Made by a program: the position numbers and the translations under genes
Notes under the pieces: model-generated
Told to the model about the DNA's origin: nothing
Databases searched by the model: none
The model's input: the letters and a program-made list of their open reading frames with translations, nothing else
Part shown: positions 21,890 through 31,262 of the stretch, one piece after another
Layout: the number at the start of each line of letters is the position of its first letter
Numbering within the stretch: the first letter of the stretch is position 1
Assembly: GCA_037178625.1 (NCBI GenBank)
Contig: CM074132.1
Coordinates: 3,844,001-3,908,000, forward strand
Direction of reading: 5' to 3'
Origin: Skeletonema tropicum
Lineage: Eukaryota; Bacillariophyta; Thalassiosirophyceae; Thalassiosirales; Thalassiosiraceae
DNA length: 64,000 bases

Positions 21890-23124
21890 ACCTGTGTTAG
21901 AGTAGAGAGTAGTTCCTCTATCTGGCGCGCCAGCCGACCACACGAAAGTGATGCCATCGCCAAAACTTGGCAGCAGAGCTTCACCATGAGCTCATTATTT
22001 GCGTAGGTACTTAAGAGTGTTTTTTTCTAAGAAACCTGTAGAAATCGCAGAATCTGGAACCGGCACTCAGGTCGCATGGGCACGTACACGCCACTATAGG
22101 CCCAAAATTCGAGATTGCTATTGTTGGCCAAATCCATTAGTTAAGTTAGTGATTAACAATAGGCGGACCGCCCATTTAATAATCTGCGGTCGCTTTTGCT
22201 GTAGGTGGAGTGTGGGGCGAGTAATTGAGAGGCAAAGTCAAGGCCCAGTTCCACTTTTTACCGGATTTTAAGAAAAAAACACTCTTAATTGTATTAAGAG
22301 TCTACTAGATCATTCACACAGGTCTTTAGCATACCTACGCAAAGGTCCACGAGCTCCCAATCTCGTGTAAAACAAAGGGGTATAAACAGGGCGGCCAAAA
22401 CCACCGGCCGAATGACACAAGTGCCGACGATACGATATGTATTATCCAATGCACATAACGTCAACGCTACTAAGCGCTACCAGACTTTAGACCATCCACA
22501 TCGACAACCTAGTCCACACTAAGAGTCCAGTCCAAACGGAGCTACAGCGGACAGGGAACAGTTGCAGCTCGGCATCGAAACGATACACCTACGGAGCGAC
22601 AGACAAGAACGGTAGAGGTCGCAAACTGCGCACATAAAACCTCAACCACGTCAAGTGAGCAAACCGAATAAGAATCCAGATGCGATGAAAAACAAGCAGT
22701 GTTGGCAAAATATATCTGTGCCGAAGATCCCAACACTTCAAAGGGTGGCGAGAGCACAGACCGTGGCATAGGCACGGAGAATGCGTCACCTCAAAGGGTG
22801 CCAAAATCTTGGACTACGGAGGGAGATGATGACGGAATGAAAACAGGTCGCAACAAATTGCAAACAGAACGAACAAAACATAGAAATGGTAAGACACATG
22901 AAACAGAATGAAAGAGCAAGTCGAACCAGCAGCATCGTGGGTCAGCTGAAAGGGTGTGTTAGAGTAGAGAGTAGTTCCTCTATCTGGCGCGCCAGCCGAC
23001 CACACGAAAGTGATGCCATCGCCAAAACTTGGCAGCAGAGCTTCACCATGAGCTCATTATTTGCGTAGGTACTTAATTGTATTAAGAGTCTACTAGATCA
23101 TTCACACAGGTCTTTAGCAACCTG
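21890..23124. mobile_element. Miniature LTR retrotransposon (TRIM-like), U1 only
   Basis: The element 21895-23119 is flanked by the 5-bp duplication ACCTG (21890-21894, 23120-23124), absent in duplicate from U2. LTRs start TGTTAGAG and end TTTAGCA. The 3' LTR is 22957-23119 (163 bp). The 5' LTR is 21895-22331, which is 163 bp identical to the 3' LTR once a nested 274-bp insertion is removed. The internal part is only 625 bp (22332-22956), with no gag or pol, and a purine run (GAAAGGG) sits just before the 3' LTR. It must depend on enzymes supplied by another element. Confidence 0.9.
22011..22288. mobile_element. 270-bp TTAA-flanked MITE nested in the 5' LTR
   Basis: The element 22015-22284 has ends GAGTGTTTTTTTCT and the inverse complement, between two TTAA copies (22011-22014, 22285-22288). 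The 3' LTR shows the uninterrupted site with one TTAA at the same place. Target choice and duplication fit piggyBac-type mobilisation. Non-coding. Confidence 0.85.
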
Positions 23125-24288
23125 ATTTCCAACTTTTCAAGTGTAGAAGTCCAACCATGCTTTTGTTCAATAACGTTTAAAACTGATTGAACTAAATCTC
23201 TGCTCTTCCACGTTTCTCCCGGCTTGAATAACTCAGCCGTAATTTTGTCGAAGTCACATTTGTCTTCGTTGTAGTGATCAGATGTAATGGAGCAATTTTC
23301 AAAGTACGAAGCGTAGTCAAAATCAACTACCATGCGACGAGTCTCATTCTTTTTACCAAATGAGACATCATCATAGATCTTTAGCGACCTCGCAAATGAG
23401 GTTGATGGACAAGGTGTGTTTACTTCTTGAGACATAGCAGCAATGATAGATGTGTCCTCAATACAATTGATTGAGTAAGTAAGTAAGTAGGTTCATGTCA
23501 TCGGTCATTTTTTTGCTGGCGGCCCAGGGCGGCCCATTCAAATTTCAAACTCAAGAGAATCTTATGTGTGGAAGTAAGTATTGTGACCAAGACAGTCACG
23601 TGGCGGAATGGCGGGTGTGGCGGAATGGGAAAGTCTCTATACCATAAGTAAGGAATAACTTTTTAAGAATCGTGGCGGAAATCGTGGCGGAACTCATCGT
23701 GGCGGGTCCAGACCACCTGATAAGTAAATCAGGAAGGTGAACGTTTCAGATTCAGATTCAGATAAAAAACATTGACCACCCCTTGTTTTTAAGGGCTAGT
23801 ACGCTCTAAAATAATGTGAGGGAGCCCTTACAGGTACTTAGTCTTTTTTGTAGTGGTACAGTATGAGGCGTTTCACATCACCACCGATCAACCATCAAAC
23901 CATGGCACAAAGTTAGCGCTCTCCACCCCATACGGCACGTGTGTACTACGCCAAAATCACTGGGGTCGGTGAAATAACTACGACGGTAAATCATTACTAA
24001 TACCATTAGCCGCCATTATTCGCTGGAATTCTATCACTGGAACCTTTCGAATTTTTTAATTAATACACCCACCGTCGTCATTGCATCCGACGGTACATGC
24101 ACCACTCGACACAACAGCATCCTCCCCTACACATCGTTGCGGCGCTCTTACTACACAAAAATTGTCACGGGCGCTTCACCTATCAATATACCATCGACCG
24201 CCGTCGGAATTGTCTCACTGGCCACCGCATAATTTGAAAACAACAGCGCTCCTATTGTAATTTGAAAATAATAATATTTATTCACAGC

Positions 24289-25251
24289 ATGAGTGAGGAG
24301 GGCGAGGAAAGACAACCAAAGAGGAGTAAGGAGGATTCAATTCAAGAGAAGAAAGAGGATAAAATGAAGGCCGAGGATATGTGGACACACATTGAGAACA
24401 ATAAAAACTTGCTCAATCATATCAAGGCCAACAAAGATGAATGGAAACAGGAACACTTCGCATATATTCGTGAATTTTGTTCCCATGTGCAGATGCACAA
24501 GAAAGACTTCCCCCTTGTTATGGGAGATAAATACCCTGATTATGAGAGCCCCCCGGCAACTGAGGGGAGTGGAATTGAGCTTACAATGGGATACATCACA
24601 AAGGTTGCGCGGAGGGAGGATACATCTTCCATCACCGATGAACCGATCTTACAGGTTGTGGAACGAGAGACCAAGTATCGAGGAACTGTTGAAATGAAAG
24701 GAGGGAAAGGTGGATCTTCTACTGTCACTCAAGTACAATTTACTCATCTCACGTTGTGCGACGGTGACGGCAACATTATTGTCGGACGTGTTGTTACTCA
24801 CCTCACACACGAAGCAAGGAAGCTGGAAAGGGGGGACATAATCAAGTTACCAGTGTTCACAGAGCTGACACACAGAATTGGCAACAGCAACCCAATGCCA
24901 GCTTTATTCATTGTCGAGTTTCGAAAGATTGGCTATGCTATAATCCCAGAGAATGTGAAGCAACAGCAACTATCGTGCGACCTGTCGAACTCATCCGACA
25001 AGTCTAATGATACTCCATCTGCGAATGATAATGATACTGCGGGCGGCAACCTGCAGAAAGATGTCTCCAATGCAAAGTGTGAATTTCCAAACCGTCTATG
25101 TTCCATCAACGGCATTCAAATGATTGTCTGCATCTGTAAATCACAGCCAGTTCATAGGTTGAACTTGAATACAATCCGAGAGGATTGTTACTTTGCAACA
25201 GAAGAAGTGGATAAAATGACAAACAGCCAGAAGAGATGCAGATGTCTTTAA
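24289..25251 (+). CDS. Transposon-encoded accessory protein, OB-fold-like (U1)
   Basis: 320 aa from ATG 24289; the frame is open further upstream but only from a TTG. Residues 1-30 are highly charged. Residues 94-215 alternate beta-like segments (ELTMGYITKV, VTQVQFTHLTLCDGDGN, IIVGRVVTHL, RGDIIKLPVF) in a pattern resembling a single-strand-binding OB fold; this is inference from pattern only. A Ser/Asn/Asp-rich linker (230-260) leads to a Cys-rich tail (C264, C271, C281, C283, C300, C317, C319). No signal peptide. It probably helps transposition by binding DNA. The 3' end overlaps the opposing gene. Confidence 0.6.
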   Translation: MSEEGEERQPKRSKEDSIQEKKEDKMKAEDMWTHIENNKNLLNHIKANKDEWKQEHFAYIREFCSHVQMHKKDFPLVMGDKYPDYESPPATEGSGIELTMGYITKVARREDTSSITDEPILQVVERETKYRGTVEMKGGKGGSSTVTQVQFTHLTLCDGDGNIIVGRVVTHLTHEARKLERGDIIKLPVFTELTHRIGNSNPMPALFIVEFRKIGYAIIPENVKQQQLSCDLSNSSDKSNDTPSANDNDTAGGNLQKDVSNAKCEFPNRLCSINGIQMIVCICKSQPVHRLNLNTIREDCYFATEEVDKMTNSQKRCRCL

Positions 25252-26580
25252 AGCAATAGGCTTATTCGTTACAGAGCTGTTTACAACAAAAACGCTCTGT
25301 TTGCCTTTGTGTCTATTGCTATAAGAACGAGTGCAACCAGCACCATCCTGACTAACATTGGATTGGCATGTCGAGTGTGTTTGTCCATTCTTGTCAGTCC
25401 ACTTCAAGTCACCTACGTAGTCTTCCGCATTACGAGTCTCATTGTTATGCTCACGCCTGTTCTCCAATATCCTGCCGTCACAAACACTACTGATTGCTGC
25501 TCTATGCTTTCTATTCAAACTCCTTAAGTTCTTAGTGTTTGGACCCTTAATCCCAAGCTTTGCAAGGTAACTTTGAGTCTTTCTCATGTTAATCCCAACA
25601 CCAAAGCTACCTGCTATACGCAAATTGATCTCTGGTTGGGGGCGTACGAACTTCCGCTCTCTATCCACTACCCTCGTCTTGACCATCTTAGTATTTAGAA
25701 AGCAAAGCCTTTCGGTACACACCGGACAAATCCAAACCTCTTTTACTGCTGCGCCCTCTTTTGTATTCCGCTCAATTAGTTTCAATTGCTGTCCACACTT
25801 TGCTGAGTGTCCAGTTGCAAGTCGGATGAAATCATCCATGTTGTTACATTGCATGAATATGTAGCTATCAAGAGGCGCAATCTCTGGCCCACTCCACAAA
25901 CTTTGTTGGTCGACGGGTTCTGCCTCTTTGGCTGAACCCTCAATCATGTCGATACCCGATTCAAATTCTACTTCAACATGAGCTTCCTCTTCAACATAAG
26001 CTTCCTGCGTTTCATCTTCTCGCACGCTAGTATCTGGTGGCTGCGTTCCTTCATCTTCTGGCCTCTCGCCGACTGTTTCATGCGTTTCATCTTCCTGTGC
26101 ACCAGAGTCTGGTTGATGCGTTCCTTCGTCACGAGCTTCAGTCCTCTCCTGCTGCGTTTGGGTTTCCACCTGTGCAAGCTCATCCAGTGCATCGTTCACT
26201 CTCTTCAAATGGTCTGCTGCTTCTGCACAAGTTTTGAAAAAATTTCTTTCAGGATTAATATTTATACGTTTACCCCCACCTCCTGCCTTGAACCGTTGCT
26301 CGTTCGGAAGCTGTATTGCTTTGGGGGAGTTCTTCGGGATATAGTAGGCAGTGTTGCGAAACATATTTTTCCAGAGAAATATTTCCCCTTTATTAACCAC
26401 CTTCAGTGCATTGATGACCATGACGTCTGTCAACGAACTATGCACCCCACAGTGGACATGACGGTCGCGTATTTCTTTTGGTGTCAACCACAGCTTCCTT
26501 TTGTCATCCGGAAGGCACTGAGTGAGAAATAACATGCTTGCTTTCACTTCACGGTTAATTGGGGATGTCGTTACTGACAT
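25141..26580 (-). CDS. Truncated transposase-like protein (U1)
   Basis: 479 aa from ATG 26580. Residues 1-110 are a basic, winged-helix-sized region. Residues 148-195 contain two Glu/Asp-rich repeats (DEGTHQPD... and DEGTQPPD...). A Cys cluster (C245, C262, C285, C288, C293; WICPVC) could bind zinc. At residues 405-445 the pattern NVSQDGAGCTRSYSN...VFVVNSSVTNKPIA resembles the first-Asp strand of Mutator-like DDE transposases (D412). Homology-like sequence stops near residue 446, about where the frame enters the antisense of the opposing gene. The rest of the catalytic core is absent, which points to an internal deletion. Confidence 0.6.
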   Translation of the reverse strand: MSVTTSPINREVKASMLFLTQCLPDDKRKLWLTPKEIRDRHVHCGVHSSLTDVMVINALKVVNKGEIFLWKNMFRNTAYYIPKNSPKAIQLPNEQRFKAGGGGKRININPERNFFKTCAEAADHLKRVNDALDELAQVETQTQQERTEARDEGTHQPDSGAQEDETHETVGERPEDEGTQPPDTSVREDETQEAYVEEEAHVEVEFESGIDMIEGSAKEAEPVDQQSLWSGPEIAPLDSYIFMQCNNMDDFIRLATGHSAKCGQQLKLIERNTKEGAAVKEVWICPVCTERLCFLNTKMVKTRVVDRERKFVRPQPEINLRIAGSFGVGINMRKTQSYLAKLGIKGPNTKNLRSLNRKHRAAISSVCDGRILENRREHNNETRNAEDYVGDLKWTDKNGQTHSTCQSNVSQDGAGCTRSYSNRHKGKQSVFVVNSSVTNKPIALKTSASLLAVCHFIHFFCCKVTILSDCIQVQPMNWL

Positions 26581-27341
26581 TTTTTATGTTGCTGTTGTTT
26601 TCAAATTATGCGGTGGCCAGTGAGACAATTCCGACGGCGGTCGATGGTATATTGATAGGTGAAGCGCCCGTGACAATTTTTGTGTAGTAAGAGCGCCGCA
26701 ACGATGTGTAGGGGAGGATGCTGTTGTGTCGAGTGGTGCATGTACCGTCGGATGCAATGACGACGGTGGGTGTATTAATTAAAAAATTCGAAAGGTTCCA
26801 GTGATAGAATTCCAGCGAATAATGGCGGCTAATGGTATTAGTAATGATTTACCGTCGTAGTTATTTCACCGACCCCAGTGATTTTGGCGTAGTACACACG
26901 TGCCGTATGGGGTGGAGAGCGCTAACTTTGTGCCATGGTTTGATGGTTGATCGGTGGTGATGTGAAACGCCTCATACTGTACCACTACAAAAAAGACTAA
27001 GTACCTGTAAGGGCTCCCTCACATTATTTTAGAGCGTACTAGCCCTTAAAAACAAGCGACCCCGTAACCTTAAGGTAGAACACAAGTAAGAAAACGCTAA
27101 GTAAAAGTAGCTGTTTATCTAGTGAAGATGGCTCTGTAGATCAACGATAGGAATTGGTATATCCCCATGCGAACTCAAATCCGGCCAAATCAAGTCACGC
27201 ATCAACCGTTTTGCCCACGGGCAGAAAAAGTGACCGTTGCTTCTTCACACTTTCTCTCACCAATCACCAACCACAAACGGCCAAAGACACAACCACCATG
27301 ATGCCATTATGGACTGCCTAGTAGTACAAAATCGACACTGT

Positions 27342-27414
27342 ACCAAGACGGACTTTTGATACTGGAGGCGGAGAAGCCCATTTTTAGATTGCCTTCGAAA
27401 AAGTCCGTCTTGGT
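27342..27414. other. 16-bp perfect hairpin (U1)
   Basis: ACCAAGACGGACTTTT (27342-27357) is exactly inverted at 27399-27414, with a 41-nt spacer. It lies inside the TTAA-flanked element and may be the end of a small nested insertion or a structured RNA. Confidence 0.65.
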
Positions 27415-28791
27415 TCGACATATCCTAGGAGAAAATAGCCCTGCCCACGACGTAACGGAAATTGGTCGATGCAACTGATGTCGTCGACGAATGCATTGGG
27501 TAATCATCGCTTACACCATTTACGATGCCACCACGACGCAACATCGATAGTATATATCCATAGGGAGGCGTCAGTGTCTTGGTAGCCGCTTCTTCGCCCG
27601 ATTACATCGTCCTGAACGTCGGCTACTTGGTGTCAACATATTTTAAATATTTTTTTACATCAAAGCTACTGTTCAGTAAAGAGGGGCAATACACCATCTT
27701 CGAAGGCCACCAACCCGCTCCCTCGACTCCAATATGATTATAGACGACGGCTAGGCACTCTGGAGCAGAACGAAAGGCCATATGACGTCGCCTACACGAA
27801 AAAAATATATACACATGATAATTCGTTTCCGTCCAACACAACAATCAACTGACAATTAATGCAACCGGCGTAGATATCGATCAAAGAAACATCAATACAT
27901 CATTACTATGATAGTATATATCCATGGGAGTAATATTAATAGTGAATATTGTGGGGAACATCATAATTATCAAGTATTACAATCATTATAATTCACACAA
28001 AAAAGTACCAACAAATAATAACATAGTCTATCTGATATAATACTCTACCTTGATGCTCCACCAACACATAGATGTCTTGCCTCACAATCATTCACGATAA
28101 CCACTAATTTGCATTTAGTGGCTCATTACAAAGTTGATTGTTGAATACACTCTGGGAATGATAAGTAGATTGCCTCTCTCTGATAAAATGAGTTTGATCA
28201 TGTACTAGTTGATATTTGAAAACACTCAAAGTATCCAAAGACGCCTCCCATGTAATATATATCGATTTTACGCGAGGAATCCCTCTCCTTAGATGTATAT
28301 CACCACAAAAATGTCCGTGGGAGGGGTGACGGGAGGTAAAAGTCGTGGATTTTATGCCGTTGATGGCGACTGGCGACGTTAATTTCTTAATTTTCGGTGA
28401 ATCAACTGACTATTACCGTCGGAAACACTTAGATTAAGATGTATAGAATCGAATAAGCCAAGTATAATAGGTTTGTTTATTAGATGTGAATAACTGTGGC
28501 CATAGTAGTGGAGGACATCATGGTGAGGGTGTAAAAGTCACAGGTAGACTTGGCCCGCACGAAATCGGATCTCGTCACACCTGTCTTTCTCCTTCTCTTT
28601 CTTCCGGCTTCTCGCATCGCTCTGGTCGTTAGGGACAGACAGAAGGGATGTTGAGAGAGAGAGAACAGCCATGGACATTGTTCATCAAGCACCAATATCG
28701 TGTAGAACAATCCTATAGCTGTTCATCTTTTTTATTGCTACCATGTCGGTCCGTACCAGCAGTAGTCATTTAAAAGTCAGCATAGTAAATC

Positions 28792-28989
28792 TGGCCTCTA
28801 TCAGCCAACCCCTATCGGTCTATACGGCCCCAATATCTCGGCAGTCTGCCAATGGCCTCTATCAGCCAAACCCTATCGGTCTATACGACCCCAATATCTT
28901 GGCAGTCTGCCAATGGCCTCTATCAGCCAAACCCTATCGGTCTATACGACCCCAATATCTTGGCAGTCTGCCAATGGCCTCTATCAGCT
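28792..28989. repeat. 61-bp tandem repeat, 3.2 copies, U1 only
   Basis: Units begin TGGCCTCTATCAGCC at 28792, 28853 and 28914, with a partial fourth. Units 2 and 3 are identical and unit 1 has four differences. 61 is not a multiple of three, so the frame changes from unit to unit and no repeat protein is expected. Confidence 0.9.
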
Positions 28990-29207
28990 TTGGAGGGTGG
29001 ATTTTGCGTGGTACCGGTTAGCGACGGCCTCTGTACGAAGGAATCGAGCCCCCTAGCTACGGCCAAAACAGCGATTGTACAGTAGGAATAATACTCAAAA
29101 ACACTTGTGTTCTACCTTAAAATGTCTCTCAGCCCTAAACCCTTTAAATAACCCTACCATAGTCATCGGCCGTGCAGGTCGATTTTTTGCACCCGGAGCC
29201 TTTCCCG

Positions 29208-29640
29208 CAATTTTTTTGTTAGTGAAATGCTCTAGCTTTGGGCCATGGTGGCCAAAATTAAGTTTCAGGGAAGTGGTTTACATGCTTGTCCCGAGATACT
29301 ATCCTTTAGGTGACTATTATGTGAGTATATATACGGAGGGGCAGGTGGTGAACCCTTATATTTTCGTCGAGATATGCATTTGAAGGTGCTCTCTAGCTTG
29401 GTACTAGCTTTGATGGCTGATGGCCTGCAAAATTGTGCAGAAAAAAGCTATGGTAGTGGACTCTCACATGCATTTCTCAGCGGAGCATTGGAATTATCGG
29501 CCAGTTAACACATGTATAGAACCCCCATTATGGTCGACAAAAGGATCGTGATACTGGAAAAGCATATTCGGCAACTCTCCAAAATATAATTTTGGCCATT
29601 GTGGCCCAAAGCTAGAGCATTTCACTAACAAAAAAAATTG
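29208..29640. mobile_element. 433-bp MITE with ~53-bp inverted ends (U1)
   Basis: CAATTTTTTTGTTAGTGAAA and the next ~33 bp on the left are inverted at 29588-29640 with a few mismatches. No coding potential. No clear target duplication. Its right end abuts an open reading frame. Confidence 0.75.
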
Positions 29641-30012
29641 AAAAAAGGCTCATTCACTAGAACCCCATCAAACATCCTAGAACGAGCCGACTCAATTTGG
29701 AAATCAAAACAAAGAAACTATCACTACGGGGGATCCTACAAAAGCCCAGACCCAAGCACCTACTACACACAAATGTTCGGGAGAACGGTTTGTAAGGCAA
29801 ACGGCTCGGCAGGACTAGCTGCCATTCAAGCACTCTATGAGAGCAACAATGGCCCGATAACAGCGTCATCACTTAATGATGACAAAATTTCATATTTATT
29901 ACACAGTACAGGTGGCAGATCTATTTCACAAAGAAGTAGCTCTCAGTCGACTCAAGAGTCTTCACAGCCATCTACAGATACTTTTCTTGTTTACAATACC
30001 AGTGATACGTAG
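29641..30012 (+). CDS. Hypothetical protein fragment, Ser-rich tail (U1)
   Basis: The frame is open from the end of the MITE to TAG at 30012. It is protein-like (contains ILERADSIWKSKQRNYHYGG and MFGRTVCKANGSAGLAAIQA) with a Ser/Gln-rich C-terminus. There is no ATG before 29773. It may be the last exon of a gene whose 5' part was displaced by the MITE. Identical in both units. Family unknown. Confidence 0.4.
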   Translation, partial: KKGSFTRTPSNILERADSIWKSKQRNYHYGGSYKSPDPSTYYTQMFGRTVCKANGSAGLAAIQALYESNNGPITASSLNDDKISYLLHSTGGRSISQRSSSQSTQESSQPSTDTFLVYNTSDT

Positions 30013-30391
30013 TTTACCGTAGCACAAAAATAACCTAACGCCCCACCCAACCGGGTGCAAAAAGTGAAGTTAGGGTAACTTATTTCTCTGAATAAGCTCT
30101 ATTATGTGCTTCGTGCTTCATGGAAAGGGAAGAGTGATTAGATAGTAGATGATAGTGCAGACTGAGGTTTGAGGGACAGAAGTTCCTTCGTTTGATGATT
30201 TAGTTGGGAGTGGCTGAAGGTCGCAAATATTGAAAGACATAATATCTTCTATCCTCGAGTTAATCTTGAGCTCAAGCTGTCCAAGATATGTATGAGCTCA
30301 GCAAGAGGCTACTTATTATGATGCATCTCCTGCACCATAGCTGCTGGCTGAAATGAAAAGTATCGAGCAAAGTTACATCTGTACATCAAGA

Positions 30392-30764
30392 TCACGCCTG
30401 TATCTCTTCTGCGCTGCACTGAATCAGCTGTGTGAAGTTATCATCATTCACAAATACAGCCTACTTATATAATATCGTCTGACTCCCCCAAAGTACACAA
30501 GAGTTAACCTCTTCTCACCCTTGCTACATTCTACATACCGGTCGGCCGAATAAGCGGACGTGAAGAACATTGACGCTATATATATGTAGCTCACTCTCTT
30601 TGTCCTTGTAGCAACCTCTAAGAGCTTTTCCCAAAATGATTCAAGGTTGGAGAAATATATCTCTAGGTCTGTACGAGTGTCAAGTGTTGAGCTTTCGACA
30701 TTAACGAGAAGGGCTTCTTGACGGATGTCACATTTCTTGGCGGCAACGAGAAGCTCTAGACATG
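30392..30764 (-). CDS. Hypothetical protein, last two exons (U1)
   Basis: Exon 30764-30595 begins after a strong acceptor (CTTACAG) and ends at AGAG donor AGA/GTGAGC. The last exon 30427-30392 follows acceptor CACACAG and ends in TGA. Joined in phase they read a helical, charged C-terminus (contains FSNLESFWEKLLEVATRTKR). Upstream exons are not certain; a candidate lies near 30860-30935, where U2 lacks 2 bp. Family unknown. Confidence 0.45.
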
Positions 30765-31133
30765 CTGTAAGATAATGCATGAAAGCAACAAGAAGTAGAG
30801 ACGACGACGATCGTGATAGAGCGAGTGATATACGTATTGGAACTGAGCCGTGACGTATATACACACTTTGTTGAGTAAATCTCAAGAGAGGGATGAGCAT
30901 AACAAGATAGATCACAAGCGAGCATTGGAATTGGACTTTGACAAGCAGTGCCATAAACAATATTTTTACATTTGACAAAAAAACACGAGACACATTATGT
31001 ATATTTTGTACATTCTCATTCCTACAACCGAGCAGATGGAAACGCCAATTCAAAATCCATCCCGCCTCTCTATCTCTCTAGAGAGAGAGAGGCAGCAAAT
31101 AATGTGCCATGAGTCACAAGACACAAGACAGCG

Positions 31134-31262
31134 CTACTTGGAGGACAGGCCCTGCTCGACTGCTAAAACTAAACTTGCCATCTTGTTCCTGCCCTCTAGT
31201 AAAGGCCTTACGTCAACAGTCTCTGCTTGGTCCGAGTTGCGGTGGATGTATGGACGGTTATG
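31134..31262 (-). pseudogene. Diverged copy of the small-gene terminal exon (U1)
   Basis: The minus-strand frame NRPYIHRNSDQAETVDV, ending in TAG at 31134-31136, resembles the terminal segment at 31808-31931 (YRPFIHRYLDQAQ...VDV) in both DNA and protein, then departs. It lies about 0.6 kb beyond the 3' end of that gene. It is probably an old partial duplication. Confidence 0.5.

Larger units (their letters stand above)
21007..23435 (-). pseudogene. Mutator-like transposase N-terminus, split by LTR element (U1)
   Basis: The minus-strand frame starts at ATG 23435, runs about 105 codons, is interrupted by the LTR element at 21895-23119, and resumes to 21204. The intact U2 version shows a FAR1-type Cys/His region and a Cys/His cluster. 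Near 21315 the frame should shift: an overlapping frame (21315-21007) continues with a VAGDGFFDQQMIEDLGF block resembling the second Asp of a DDE catalytic core. The two joined in different frames indicate an old frameshift plus deletion before the LTR insertion. Confidence 0.7.
20120..23781 (-). mobile_element. Mutator-like DNA transposon, degenerate (U1)
   Basis: The outer ends are inverted repeats: GGGTGGTCAATGTTTTTT with GAATCTGAATCTGAAACG on the left (20120-20160) and their complement at 23742-23781. A second inner inverted repeat of about 112 bp matches perfectly (20428-20540 against 23605-23720). The left arm has ~250 bp of extra sequence between the two. The interior holds one copy of the 0.6-kb dispersed repeat and the transposase remnant. 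No target duplication was recognised. The right end directly abuts the next transposon at 23782. Confidence 0.7.
23782..27056. mobile_element. DNA transposon with 465-bp terminal inverted repeats and two convergent genes (U1)
   Basis: The terminal inverted repeats span 23782-24247 and 26592-27056, about 465 bp, starting CTTGTTTTTAAGGGC, with almost no mismatch visible. Between them are a plus-strand gene (24289-25251) and a minus-strand gene (25141-26580) whose 3' ends overlap by 111 bp. Each start codon lies within about 40 bp of the inner edge of a repeat, so the repeats also contain both promoters. No clear target duplication was found. The minus-strand protein has transposase-like features but is cut short, so the element is likely a deletion derivative. 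Confidence 0.85.
27070..29120. mobile_element. TTAA-flanked element, 2.04 kb, non-autonomous (U1)
   Basis: The element 27074-29116 has ends GGTAGAACACAAGT and the inverse complement, each next to TTAA (27070-27073, 29117-29120). The TTAA duplication suggests piggyBac-type mobilisation, although the terminal bases differ from classic piggyBac ends. The interior codes for no recognisable transposase; short minus-strand frames at 27307-27507 and 27623-27844 are unassigned. It contains a hairpin (27342-27414), a repeated TATATATCCAT word (27551, 27911) and a 61-bp tandem repeat (28792-28989). Confidence 0.65.

Noticed and set aside
15400..23435. One Mutator-like transposon spanning both the N-terminal ORF and the SWIM relic
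   Set aside because: The N-terminal ORF is enclosed by its own inverted repeats at 20120 and 23781, and the SWIM relic lies outside, beyond the secreted-protein gene.
24262..24291. Start of the OB-fold-like protein at 24262
   Set aside because: The codon is TTG; the first ATG is at 24289 and gives a normal charged N-terminus.
25978..26532. 184-aa plus-strand ORF
   Set aside because: It is antisense to the transposase-like gene with its acidic repeats and has no independent support.
28792..28989. CRISPR array
   Set aside because: The 61-bp units are contiguous repeats without variable spacers, and the genome is eukaryotic.
28743..29085. Plus-strand repeat protein over the 61-bp tandem repeats
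   Set aside because: The period is not a multiple of three, so each unit is read in another frame, and U2 has lost the segment.
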